Source: Paenibacillus sp. Root52
GTDB taxonomy: Bacteria; Bacillota; Bacilli; Paenibacillales; Paenibacillaceae
Assembly: GCF_001426865.1 (NCBI RefSeq)
Contig: NZ_LMFO01000001.1
Span: forward strand, 985,602 to 1,049,601
Reading direction: 5' to 3'
Length of the DNA: 64,000 nucleotides
Below, piece after piece: positions 54,376-62,641 of this stretch. Position 1 is the first letter of the stretch, and each line of letters starts with the position of its first letter. Made by a program: the position numbers and the translations under genes. The notes beneath the pieces are model-generated. The model was not told the DNA's origin. It did not search any database and saw only the letters and a program-made list of their open reading frames with translations.

Positions 54376-55131
54376 TTACCTCGTTTTGAAGCTCAGGAAT
54401 CCGTCATCGACTGCAACTGTAGATCCATTCACCGCACTCGCTGCATCACTGAACAAAAATGTAACGACACTTGCAACCTTCTCAGGCTGAATGAGTTTAC
54501 CACTCATATGTTGCGAAGCGAGAGCATCCTTAACCTCTTGGTTGTCACCAAGAATCGGTGTATCAATGTAGCCTGGGGCAACTCCAACTACACGGATGCC
54601 ATGCTCTGCGAGTTCGAGCGCACCGGATTTAGACATCATCACAACAGCCGCTTTGGCCGCATTGTAGTTGAAACTCCCTACTGCTGCCACGCTTCCATAG
54701 ATGGAGGCTGTATTAACAACGGTTCCTTGCACGTTCAATTCAACCATCTTCTTCGCACCATAATACATCCCATAGTACACACTATGTTGGTCTACATCGA
54801 TGACTCTGTGATAGGATTCTGGATCCATCTCTAGGAAAGGTTTTACAAGCCCAATTCCGGCATTATTGAAAATACCACTAAGTGTACCGAATTTATCAAC
54901 TGTCCAATCGACAAGAGCCTTGATCTCATCGCCTTTGGATACATCCACTTTGTATGCCGCCGCTGTTCCACCGCCTGCTTCAATCGAAGCGGCAACCTGC
55001 TTCGCACCCTCTTCGTTGAAATCTGCTACGACAATCGTTGCTCCCTGATCTGAAAGTTGAAGTGCCGTTTCTCTACCAATACCACTTGCTCCACCAGTAA
55101 TAATAATAACTTTTCCATGATGTTCAGACAT
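54376..55131 (-). CDS. Short-chain dehydrogenase/reductase (SDR)
   Basis: A 251-aa classical SDR. GGASGIGRETA (13-23) binds NAD(P), NNAG follows at 89-92, and the catalytic residues are S143, Y156 and K160 (SFNYNAAK). The fourth residue of the usual tetrad, Asn, is Asp114 here (VIDVDQHS). VVADFN at the end of beta 2 has an Asp, which favours NAD over NADP. AAAGGAG precedes ATG 55131. Monocistronic; the alcohol or carbonyl substrate is unknown. Confidence 0.9.
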   Translation of the reverse strand: MSEHHGKVIIITGGASGIGRETALQLSDQGATIVVADFNEEGAKQVAASIEAGGGTAAAYKVDVSKGDEIKALVDWTVDKFGTLSGIFNNAGIGLVKPFLEMDPESYHRVIDVDQHSVYYGMYYGAKKMVELNVQGTVVNTASIYGSVAAVGSFNYNAAKAAVVMMSKSGALELAEHGIRVVGVAPGYIDTPILGDNQEVKDALASQHMSGKLIQPEKVASVVTFLFSDAASAVNGSTVAVDDGFLSFKTR

Positions 55132-55285
55132 AAATAGGTCTCCTTTGGTTACATGATCTCGAATACAAATTACATCTTAGTGTAACTTTTACCCAAAATT
55201 AATATTCATGTATCCCATATAAGCCAATAAAGAGTTAGATCATAAGAGTATTGAATTAGAGCATATAATGATGAAGCATTCCCTT

Positions 55286-55753
55286 TTACTCACTCTGAAG
55301 GCCACTTAACGGATCACTCAAACTATTGATGTTGGAGATTAATTCAGGTATCCCTGTCTTCTCCCAATTTTCAGTTGTGAAGCCTTGCTCAGCAATTGTC
55401 GTTTCCCATTGGTTGATGACTTCCGTAAGTTGATTATTATAACCCACCAGATTTTCATGAATGCTCTCTCCAATTGCAGGTGCAGTTAATTGCGAAAACT
55501 CACTAGCTTCAGCTTGAATGTGGTCGATCTTCTCTTGAATTTGGGTTGTTACCTCTGTATTATTCACCGCTTGGGAAGCAAGTTGCTGAAGCTCTGCTCC
55601 CGCGTTTGATACTTGTTCAATATATTCTGAAGCTCCACTGACGTAATTCAAACTTTCATTCGCTTGTTCAACGACAGAGCAGGCGGAAATTACAAAAAGA
55701 CTCGAAGCAAGAAGCCCTGTCAACATCCAGCTACGTTTTCTAATTTTGATCAT
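55286..55753 (-). CDS. DUF6376 family lipoprotein
   Basis: A 155-aa exported protein. The N-terminus RKRSWMLTGLLASSLFVISACS has a hydrophobic core and lipobox ISAC (Cys25). The mature part is helical and acidic: YVSGASEYIEQVSNAGAELQQLAS and EKIDHIQAEASEFSQLTAPAIGESIHENLVGYN, the pattern I associate with DUF6376 of Bacillales. Function unknown. AAAGGAGAG lies before ATG 55753. It is monocistronic and possibly linked to envelope or stress physiology. Confidence 0.75.
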   Translation of the reverse strand: MIKIRKRSWMLTGLLASSLFVISACSVVEQANESLNYVSGASEYIEQVSNAGAELQQLASQAVNNTEVTTQIQEKIDHIQAEASEFSQLTAPAIGESIHENLVGYNNQLTEVINQWETTIAEQGFTTENWEKTGIPELISNINSLSDPLSGLQSE

Positions 55754-55907
55754 GAAATCTCTCCTTTTTTCTAAAATTTAAAATAAAATTAAAGTCATTT
55801 TCACATCCATAATAGCTGTTTAACCCACCCTATGGCAAATGTAGCCTCCATTTATGTCATTTAAGATGTATAATATAATCATCATACGATAAAGGGATGT
55901 CTTGCAT

Positions 55908-56876
55908 ATGCTTCAAGCTTTGAATCAACGCTTGAACCGCATTATGCCACTCATTACTCCAGTCAGTATTGTTATTGGTGTACTATGCGGTAGTTTTCTT
56001 TCTTCTTATACCTTTTTGTCACCATGGTTGTTTGCCTTCATGACCTTTGCGGGAAGTATCAGTCTGGGGATACGAGATTTTCTGAATGTCCTGAAGAAAC
56101 CTTTTCCGTTATTTGTTTGTTTGTTTATTTTACATTTAGCAATGCCTTTAATAGCTCTAGGTATGGGACATTTGGTTTTCCCAACAGATGCATATACGAT
56201 TACCGGGCTTGTTCTTGCCGCAGTTATTCCAACAGGTATCAGCAGTTTCATCTGGGTCAGTATCTATCGAGGCAACATTGCACTGACTCTTTCTATTATT
56301 CTCATTGATACAATGCTTGCTCCCTTTGTAGTTCCAGGGGTGCTGTCACTGTTGATCGGCACAAGTGTATCATTGGACACAGCTGCCATGATGAGCAGTC
56401 TGTTCTGGATGATCGTTGTCCCTTCACTGGTCGGCATGCTGTTAAATGAATGGACTAAGGGCAAAATCGTTCCCGTCTGGGGGCCAAGATTGAATCCGTT
56501 ATCCAAACTATTTATGGCAGCAGTCGTCGCGATTAACGGCTCAGTGGTTGCACCTTACTTGGCTAATTTCAACTGGAAATTAGCAGGTCTTGCAGTGATT
56601 ATTGTTTTTCTCGCATCATTTGGCTATGCCCTAAGTTATTTCATTGCCCGATTACTAGGCTGGGATGAGGCCGATCAGGTGGCGCTGGTATTTAATGGAG
56701 GCATGCGCAACATTAGTGCTGGCGCGGTACTGGCTGTTACTTATTTCCCAGCGCCCGTTGCCGTTCCCGTTGTCCTCGGTATGGTGTTTCAGCAAATGCT
56801 CGCTTCCTTGTCAGGTTACTTATTGGGTCGCCGTTCTCAAATGCTGCAGAAGTCAGATAAGACATCCGCTGCGTAA
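55908..56876 (+). CDS. Bile acid:sodium symporter (SBF/YocS-like) family transporter
   Basis: A 322-aa protein with about nine to ten helices. FNGGMRNISAGAVLAVTYFPAPVAVPVVLGM near the C-terminus and AAVIPTGISSFIWVSIYRGN in the middle are the conserved crossover blocks of SBF-family sodium-coupled carriers. ATG 55908 is used; TTG 55902, closer to AAAGGG, is an alternative start that adds two residues. Candidate substrates in bacteria include pantothenate precursors and organic anions. It is monocistronic with its own terminator. Confidence 0.82.
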   Translation: MLQALNQRLNRIMPLITPVSIVIGVLCGSFLSSYTFLSPWLFAFMTFAGSISLGIRDFLNVLKKPFPLFVCLFILHLAMPLIALGMGHLVFPTDAYTITGLVLAAVIPTGISSFIWVSIYRGNIALTLSIILIDTMLAPFVVPGVLSLLIGTSVSLDTAAMMSSLFWMIVVPSLVGMLLNEWTKGKIVPVWGPRLNPLSKLFMAAVVAINGSVVAPYLANFNWKLAGLAVIIVFLASFGYALSYFIARLLGWDEADQVALVFNGGMRNISAGAVLAVTYFPAPVAVPVVLGMVFQQMLASLSGYLLGRRSQMLQKSDKTSAA

Positions 56877-56907
56877 TAACATCGTACGACGATGTATCAT
56901 AATGCCA

Positions 56908-56940
56908 AACGCCGACAATACATGTCGGCGTTTTTTATTT
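56908..56940 (+). terminator. Terminator of the SBF transporter gene
   Basis: AACGCCGACA (56908-56917) and TGTCGGCGTT (56923-56932), then TTTTATTTATTTT. A second small palindrome ACATCG/CGATGT lies just upstream (56879-56895). Confidence 0.85.
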
Positions 56941-57010
56941 ATTTTGAAGCAAGCATATTTATGGGTCTGTCTATAAACTTTAGCGAATCAGGTAATCGGA
57001 TTGGTTGAAT

Positions 57011-57526
57011 TTAAGAAACGCTGGTGGTCTGCTCCTGCATCGCTGCTGGGCATTGACCCGATGCTTGAACAGCTGAAAGACTGTTATTGGCCGAACGAGA
57101 GGCTGGGCAATCAGCCGGCTCCTCCCGATTTGTTTCCCAAGTACGAGGGTTGGTCATGTCCGGAATACCTCGCTCCAGGATGGCTTGATAGTGGAGAGTC
57201 TTCTCTTCCAGATGCGCAACGCGCTGCTTCGCCTCTTCCAGTTGAATTAACGCGGCCTCCTTATACTCCATCATAAGCGCGAGACGCTGCGGAACGGTTG
57301 AATCACCTTCCAGGCAGAGATCGACATATATTTTGATGTTCTCGATTGGTAGTCCCGTCTGCTTCAAACATCTAACCCCGTGTAGCCAATTAATGGATTC
57401 CTCGTCAAACAGCCGGACATTGTTTTTATTCCGTTGAACGCTAGGCACCAGTCCTTTATCTGTATAGAAGCGCACAGCATGCTCAGTAAGCCCCGTAATT
57501 AATGCCGCATCTTGAACCGTATACAT
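57011..57526 (-). CDS. MerR family transcriptional regulator
   Basis: A 171-aa protein. The MerR HTH is MYTVQDAALITGLTEHAVRFYTDKGLVPSVQRNKNNVRLFDEES (split here only for reference: HTH at 1-20, wing at 21-44), followed by the dimerisation coiled coil (about 80-115) with KEAALIQLEEAKQRVAHLEEK. There is a divergent C-terminal tail of about 40 residues with two cysteines (DCPAS, GQCPAAM). GAGGAGG precedes ATG 57526. It faces the aldo-keto reductase, as in Bacillus AdhR-type aldehyde-responsive systems, and the shared promoter has MerR geometry. Confidence 0.9.
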   Translation of the reverse strand: MYTVQDAALITGLTEHAVRFYTDKGLVPSVQRNKNNVRLFDEESINWLHGVRCLKQTGLPIENIKIYVDLCLEGDSTVPQRLALMMEYKEAALIQLEEAKQRVAHLEEKTLHYQAILERGIPDMTNPRTWETNREEPADCPASRSANNSLSAVQASGQCPAAMQEQTTSVS

Positions 57527-57562
57527 ATGTAATCCTCCTCACAAAAAATTTAGGATACCCGC

Positions 57563-57593
57563 TTGACTTCGTGTTACACGAAGGTAATAGGCT
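57563..57593 (+). promoter_or_regulatory. MerR-type 19-bp-spacer promoter and operator of the aldo-keto reductase
   Basis: TTGACT (57563-57568), a 19-bp spacer, TAGGCT (57588-57593). A perfect dyad CTTCGTG-TTA-CACGAAG (57567-57583) lies in the spacer. Overlong spacing plus a central dyad is the classical target that MerR proteins untwist to activate transcription. Confidence 0.85.
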
Positions 57594-57705
57594 TATTGTA
57601 ACGCAAGCAGATCAGTAGTGAAAGCCCTTCTACAGCGCCCTGATACTCGGGTGATGTAATCTGATCATTTGTAGTTAATTCACAATATCCTTAGGAGGAA
57701 TCTAT

Positions 57706-58557
57706 ATGCAAACTGTAACCTTGAACAATGGCGTGAACATGCCAATCATCGGCTTCGGTGTGTATCAAGTCCCTGATGCTGAAGAATGCGAGAACACGGT
57801 ATATGAAGCATTGATTGCCGGTTATCGTCTAATTGATACCGCTGCGGGTTATATGAATGAAGAGGCTGTTGGACGGGCAATTCGGCGCAGCGGTGTGCCA
57901 CGGGAAGAATTATTTATCACAACGAAACTTTGGATTCAGGATGCAGGTTATGAAAGTGCCAAGCTCGCCTTACACAAATCCCTGCAGAAGCTGCAGCTTG
58001 ATTATCTTGATCTGTATCTGATTCACATGCCCTTCGGTGATTACTACGGCGCATGGCGTGCGATGGAAGAGCTGTATCGTGAAGGCAAAATTAAGGCAAT
58101 CGGCGTTAGTAACTTCCTGCCTGACCGTTTGATGGATCTTATCCTTCATAACGAAATCGTGCCTGCAGTCAATCAGATTGAAACCCATCCATTCCAACAG
58201 CAGGTCGTAAATGCTGCTTTTATGAAAGAACATGGTGTTCAGCATCAATCGTGGGCACCATTCGCCGAAGGTCGCAACAATTTGTTTAGCAATGAGCTTC
58301 TGACCACAATTGCGAATAGACACAATAAAACGGTGGCTCAGGTTGTACTACGCTGGCTTGTGCAGAAGGGAATTGTTGTTATCCCCAAATCAGTCCGCAA
58401 AGAGCGTCTAATCGAGAATTTTAACATTTTCGATTTTGAATTAACCACGGAGGATATGGCAGCTATCTCTACACTTGATGCCCGTGAAAGTCTGTTCATG
58501 TCAGTTGATAATCCTGAAGTTGCCAAAATGCTGGGCAATCTAAAGGTTGATCTGTAA
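57706..58557 (+). CDS. Aldo/keto reductase
   Basis: A 283-aa NADPH-dependent TIM-barrel oxidoreductase that reduces aldehydes to alcohols in the cytoplasm. The catalytic set is visible: D-T-A in [11 protein letters not shown] with the Tyr of GYMNE, K in ITTKLW and H in LIHMPF; the C-terminal cofactor loop is [27 protein letters not shown] lies 7 nt before the ATG. It resembles Bacillus YvgN/YtbE. It is under the divergent MerR regulator, so induction by reactive aldehydes such as methylglyoxal is likely. Confidence 0.92.
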   Translation: MQTVTLNNGVNMPIIGFGVYQVPDAEECENTVYEALIAGYRLIDTAAGYMNEEAVGRAIRRSGVPREELFITTKLWIQDAGYESAKLALHKSLQKLQLDYLDLYLIHMPFGDYYGAWRAMEELYREGKIKAIGVSNFLPDRLMDLILHNEIVPAVNQIETHPFQQQVVNAAFMKEHGVQHQSWAPFAEGRNNLFSNELLTTIANRHNKTVAQVVLRWLVQKGIVVIPKSVRKERLIENFNIFDFELTTEDMAAISTLDARESLFMSVDNPEVAKMLGNLKVDL

Positions 58558-58562
58558 ACGAC

Positions 58563-58594
58563 AAAAAAACCATCACCAAGTGATGGTTTTTCTT
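58563..58594. terminator. Bidirectional terminator between AKR and asd
   Basis: AAAAACCATCAC, loop CAA, GTGATGGTTTTT, with A- and T-runs on both sides (58565-58591). Confidence 0.85.
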
Positions 58595-58622
58595 CATTCT
58601 TCTATAACAAGTTGCTTCCGAA

Positions 58623-59708
58623 TTATTTCGGCTGAATGTAACCTTCGGCTTTGAGCAACTCTGCAATCAATACCGCACCACCAGCCGCACCGCGGAGGGT
58701 ATTGTGGGACAATCCAACGAATTTGTAATCGTAGAGGGAATCCTCACGCAATCTACCTGTGGATACACCCATTCCACGCTCGATGTCACGATCCAGCTTC
58801 GTTTGTGGTCTGTTTTCTTCTTCAAAGTACGTGATGAACTGTTTTGGTGCACTTGGCAGAGCCAGTTCTTGCGGACGACCTTTGAATTGTAACCAACGCT
58901 CCAAGATTTGCTCTTTGCTTGGTTTATTCTCAAAGTTAACAAAGACTGTAGCCAAGTGTCCATCGGTTACCGGAACACGAATACATTGCGTTGTAATCAG
59001 TGGTGCAGATGCTTTCACGATCTGATTGTTCTCAACGCTGCCCCAGATGCGAAGTGGCTCCTGCTCACTTTTCTCTTCCTCGCCACCGATGTAAGGAATA
59101 ACATTGTCCAGCATATCTGGCCAATCTGTAAAGTTTTTGCCTGCTCCCGAGATTGCCTGATAGGTGGAAGCTACGACTTGTGTTGGGCCAAATTCACGCA
59201 GTGCATGCAGTGCTGGTACATAACTTTGAATAGAGCAGTTCGGTTTCACTGCAATGAATCCAGTAGTAGTACCAAGCCGTTTTCTTTGCGCTTCAATGAC
59301 TTCCAGATGTCCTGGGTTAATCTCAGGAATGACCATCGGTACATCTGCTGTCCAGCGATGAGCGGAGTTGTTAGATACTACAGGTGTGCCTGTTTTGGCA
59401 TAAGCTTCTTCAAGCGCTTGGATTTCATTTTTCTTCATATCAACCGCACAGAAGATAAAATCAACCTGACTAGCGAATGCTTCGACTTGGGAAGCGTCTT
59501 GAACAACAATATGTTTAACACCTTCAGGGATCGGTGCTGTCAGTTTCCATCTACCTTGAACCGATTCCTCATAGGTTTTACCTGCGGAGTTTGCACTTGC
59601 TGAGATTGCTGTTACTTCAAACCATGGATGACCATTAAGCAGATCCACAAAACGCTGACCTACCATTCCTGTTCCTCCGACAATGCCGACTTTCAATTTT
59701 GCTGACAT
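58623..59708 (-). CDS. asd: Aspartate-semialdehyde dehydrogenase
   Basis: A 361-aa enzyme that reduces beta-aspartyl phosphate to aspartate semialdehyde with NADPH, the branch-point step for lysine/diaminopimelate, methionine and threonine. GIVGGTGMVGQRF (8-20) binds the nucleotide; C158 in KPNCSIQ is the nucleophile and H251 in VTDGHLA the base. Length and motifs fit the archaeal/fungal-type ASADH, longer and different from the usual Gram-negative form. AAAGGA lies about 12 nt before ATG 59708. It has a T-box riboswitch leader and a shared terminator, so it is monocistronic. Confidence 0.95.
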   Translation of the reverse strand: MSAKLKVGIVGGTGMVGQRFVDLLNGHPWFEVTAISASANSAGKTYEESVQGRWKLTAPIPEGVKHIVVQDASQVEAFASQVDFIFCAVDMKKNEIQALEEAYAKTGTPVVSNNSAHRWTADVPMVIPEINPGHLEVIEAQRKRLGTTTGFIAVKPNCSIQSYVPALHALREFGPTQVVASTYQAISGAGKNFTDWPDMLDNVIPYIGGEEEKSEQEPLRIWGSVENNQIVKASAPLITTQCIRVPVTDGHLATVFVNFENKPSKEQILERWLQFKGRPQELALPSAPKQFITYFEEENRPQTKLDRDIERGMGVSTGRLREDSLYDYKFVGLSHNTLRGAAGGAVLIAELLKAEGYIQPK

Positions 59709-59850
59709 AATATCATCATTTCCTTTCGGTGTAAGTTGAATGTTGGGTCTCTGATATTCGTTAATTGGTTGTTGGGACGCCGTGATTCTTCCCTTATTAA
59801 AACCTATTCAGGTATTACCAAAGCGTGTAAACTTCACCCTGGAAAAAACC

Positions 59851-59892
59851 AAAAAAATCCCACCCCCAAGACCGAAGTCTCAGGGACGAGAT
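59851..59892 (-). terminator. T-box terminator hairpin
   Basis: CCCTGAGAC, TTCG loop, GTCTTGGGG and more pairs outside, then TTTTTTT in the minus direction. It is the regulated stop of the asd leader. Confidence 0.85.
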
Positions 59893-60165
59893 TGGATCAC
59901 TCGTGGTACCACCCAGATTCGCCAATATGTCGCCATACTAGCCTCTTTGAGTTAAGAACGACAACGGCAATGCACGCTGTGCCTACTTATACTCTAGCTC
60001 TGTAACAGGAGCTCCTGTCACACCATCCCTTTACAGATTCATAAAGTTCCGATGTGCTGCTCTGAGTCTTTATTCAACCAAAAATTCTTTACCCCTTTTC
60101 AGCTACCGGAGCTCTCTGCCAAAAGAATACTTTAGTCTACTCGTCTCTTCAATGCATTTGATATT
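59851..60165 (-). ncRNA. T-box riboswitch leader of asd
   Basis: On the minus strand the T-box sequence CTGGGTGGTACCACGAG (about 59900-59916) is followed by a GC-rich hairpin with a TTCG loop and seven T residues (59851-59892), the intrinsic terminator. Upstream lies Stem I with an AGTA/GAA loop-E pair (60139-60150 and opposite strand) and a distal AGAGAGC element. By hand folding, the specifier after GAA-T reads AAA, so uncharged lysyl-tRNA is the best-supported signal; GAC (Asp) two bases on is an alternative. Confidence 0.85.
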
Positions 60166-60171
60166 GCGACT

Positions 60172-60201
60172 ATAATATCAAAAGATCGGTTATGAAGTAA
60201 A
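60172..60201 (-). promoter_or_regulatory. Sigma-A promoter of the asd T-box transcript
   Basis: On the minus strand TTTACT (60196-60201), an 18-bp spacer, TATTAT (60172-60177). It places the transcript start near 60165, just before Stem I. Confidence 0.6.
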
Positions 60202-60259
60202 CCCTTTTTTATTATTTGTCTAAAAACGACAGATTCTACATCTAGTTTCTCCCAAATGA

Positions 60260-61132
60260 TCATGCCCACTGCGTTGCAAGGGTGCGTAGATAGGGAGCCA
60301 GCATGGGCTGTAACTCTTGGCGCATTAAGCCGATTTCCAGTATAGCTTGAATGTATCCGAACTGATCTCCAATATCGTACCGACGACCAATAAGCTCCAA
60401 TGCCAGCAGATCTTCCTCCTGGCTGACTTCTTTTAGAGCGTCTGTTAGTTGATACTCCCCACCTGCTCCAGTCTCGATCCGATCTAGGATAGGGAAAATG
60501 GATGGCTTAAGGATATAACGTCCCATCACAGCCGTGCGAGAGGGCGCATCAGCAATGGAGGGCTTTTCGACCAGATCTGTAACCCGATGAACACCATACT
60601 CTGCCCCCTCCGAAGCTATGATCCCATACTTACCTACATCTGCTGTCTGTACAGAACGTACACCGATAATCTGGTTATTCGTTTTCTCGAATAGACGAAT
60701 CATTTGGGCCAATGCAGGCGGATCGGACACCATAATATCGTCGCCTAGCAACACGGCAAATGGATCATCTCCAACGAATTGTCGTGCACATCCAATCGCA
60801 TGGCCTAACCCTAACGGTTCCTTTTGCCGGATAAAATGAATGCTTGCCAGCTCACTTATCGCTCTCACCTCATCTAACAAGGCCTGTTTACCTTTGGCGT
60901 ATAATGATTGCTCAAGCTCAACCGATTTATCAAAATGATCCTCAATGGATTTTTTGTTGCGACCCGTGACAATGATGATATTTTCAATGCCGGATTGTAC
61001 CGCTTCTTCTACGATATATTGTATAGCTGGTTTATCTACAATCGGCAGCATTTCTTTCGGCTGAGCCTTCGTCGCTGGTAGAAATCGTGTACCTAGACCG
61101 GCTGCGGGAATGACCGCCTTTTTAATTCTCAT
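60260..61132 (-). CDS. galU: UTP-glucose-1-phosphate uridylyltransferase
   Basis: A 290-aa enzyme that makes UDP-glucose from UTP and glucose-1-phosphate for envelope glycans. The nucleotide-binding opening is MRIKKAVIPAAGLGTRFLPATKAQPKEMLPI, followed by GLGHAIGCARQFVGDDPFAVLLGDD. ATG 61132 is chosen (GGAG 11 nt upstream) rather than the ATG 10 codons earlier, because the family starts here. It overlaps the end of the GtrA gene by 11 nt and is the last gene of the operon, so it supplies the sugar donor for the neighbouring glycosyltransferases. Confidence 0.94.
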   Translation of the reverse strand: MRIKKAVIPAAGLGTRFLPATKAQPKEMLPIVDKPAIQYIVEEAVQSGIENIIIVTGRNKKSIEDHFDKSVELEQSLYAKGKQALLDEVRAISELASIHFIRQKEPLGLGHAIGCARQFVGDDPFAVLLGDDIMVSDPPALAQMIRLFEKTNNQIIGVRSVQTADVGKYGIIASEGAEYGVHRVTDLVEKPSIADAPSRTAVMGRYILKPSIFPILDRIETGAGGEYQLTDALKEVSQEEDLLALELIGRRYDIGDQFGYIQAILEIGLMRQELQPMLAPYLRTLATQWA

Positions 61133-61571
61133 AGGAATGATCTCTCCTTTCATTTGTTCCAATGGATACGTCGATTGCTGACTCGGATGGTGATCCGAAC
61201 ACCCAATACCGACTTATGAGATAGTTGATCAACATGCCAAGTAGCGTTGCTATCACTTTACTGCTCACAAGACTCCAGCTCCACAAGCTATGGGCTACAT
61301 ATATAATGAAGGATGACCATATTAAAACGAACAGATTGGCAATCACGAATCGTACGATTCGTATACGCTGAGCCTGACTCTTCACATCACGGAAGGTCCA
61401 CCGATTATTCCACCAGTAGCTGTTCATTGTCCCGCAACTGTATGATATCGCTTGGGCAACCATCGCCGGCATACCTACAAAAGCAAGAATCGCAAATACT
61501 CCAGCATCGACTCCTGTGTTCAATATGCCAACAATACCGAATTTGAATATCGTCGTGAATCGCTTAATCAT
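61122..61571 (-). CDS. GtrA family membrane protein
   Basis: A 149-aa protein with four helices; the family moves undecaprenyl-phosphate-linked sugars across the membrane. FGIVGILNTGVDAGVFAILAF and SYSCGTMNSYWWNNRWTF are its signature regions. ATG 61571 is preferred; it sits in ATGATTAA, overlapping the stop of the upstream GT2 gene, so translation is coupled. A TTG at 61580 is the alternative. It stands between a GT2 transferase and GalU in a typical lipid-linked sugar operon. Confidence 0.88.
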   Translation of the reverse strand: MIKRFTTIFKFGIVGILNTGVDAGVFAILAFVGMPAMVAQAISYSCGTMNSYWWNNRWTFRDVKSQAQRIRIVRFVIANLFVLIWSSFIIYVAHSLWSWSLVSSKVIATLLGMLINYLISRYWVFGSPSESAIDVSIGTNERRDHSYEN

Positions 61572-62550
61572 GCTGTGCAATTCTGCCTGTCAGATGTCCT
61601 TGTCTGGACGTTGTCTCCATCTGATACACATCTCTCACGATGTATAACGGACGGGATTTCGTTTCATCGTAGATGCGCCCAACGTACTCACCAAGAATAC
61701 CCAACATAATGAGAATGAACCCATTAAACATCAGCATGATGCTGACAATGGAAGCCCAACCCTTCATTGTCGAATCTGTAAAGATAGCAGACCCAATGAC
61801 GCTAACCATATAGATAAATCCAACGATAGATAAAATCACTCCCACATACCCCGCAATCTTAAGTGGTTTGTAGGAGAAGGACGTAATACCGTCCAGGCTA
61901 AGCTTCAACATTCGCTTCAGTGGATATTTGGTCTCTCCAGCTAGGCGTTCATCCCGCTCGTACTCAATCGCGGTCTGACGAAATCCTACCCAGCTCACTA
62001 AGCCGCGCACAAATCGATTTTTCTCTGGAAGTCGCTTCATCTCATCACATACTTTGCGATCAATCAGCCTAAAATCTCCTGTATCTACGGGAATATCCGT
62101 ATCCGTTGAAGCGCGCAGTACACGATAAAACAGGCTTGCCGACCACCTCTTAAAGCGAGTCTCCCCGCTTCGTCTCGTACGGCGGGCGTAGACGACCTCA
62201 TAGCCTTCTTTCCATTTAGCGATCATATCTATGATAAGTTCAGGGGGATCCTGAAGATCAGCATCAATGATAACCACTGCTGATCCAGCTGCATAATCCA
62301 TGCCTGCTGTTATGGCGATCTGATGCCCAAAATTTCGGGCAAAATCAATCAATTTCACACTTTCGTCCCAACGCGCATAATCCCGAATCATCTGAGCGCT
62401 TCGATCCACACTACCGTCATTGACAAATAACAGCTCGTAGGGTTCACCTGTACTGCTCATGACCTTTTTCAGACGGCGATATGTTTCCTCTATGACCGCT
62501 TCTTCGTTGTACATCGGGATGATGACACTGTAGTGAATGGCTCTACTCAT
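61564..62550 (-). CDS. GT2 glycosyltransferase (YkcC/GtrB-like, polyprenyl-phosphate)
   Basis: A 328-aa enzyme: GT-A domain with SVIIPMYNEEAVIEETYRRL at the start, the metal-binding D96-A-D98 in VVIIDADLQDPPEL and YVVYARR-like acceptor region, followed by two C-terminal membrane helices (about 230-300). It should transfer a sugar from UDP-glucose or UDP-GlcNAc to undecaprenyl phosphate. AAGGAGG precedes ATG 62550. It is homologous in type and context to Bacillus YkcC, next to YkcB. Confidence 0.92.
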   Translation of the reverse strand: MSRAIHYSVIIPMYNEEAVIEETYRRLKKVMSSTGEPYELLFVNDGSVDRSAQMIRDYARWDESVKLIDFARNFGHQIAITAGMDYAAGSAVVIIDADLQDPPELIIDMIAKWKEGYEVVYARRTRRSGETRFKRWSASLFYRVLRASTDTDIPVDTGDFRLIDRKVCDEMKRLPEKNRFVRGLVSWVGFRQTAIEYERDERLAGETKYPLKRMLKLSLDGITSFSYKPLKIAGYVGVILSIVGFIYMVSVIGSAIFTDSTMKGWASIVSIMLMFNGFILIMLGILGEYVGRIYDETKSRPLYIVRDVYQMETTSRQGHLTGRIAQHD

Positions 62551-62641
62551 GTTCGTTCCCTCCTTTTGATCATTACACGTCTATATTCTCCAGGGCAGAT
62601 CCCTCGCTGCTTGCTCCTTAACGTTCATTTCGTTTGTAAGC

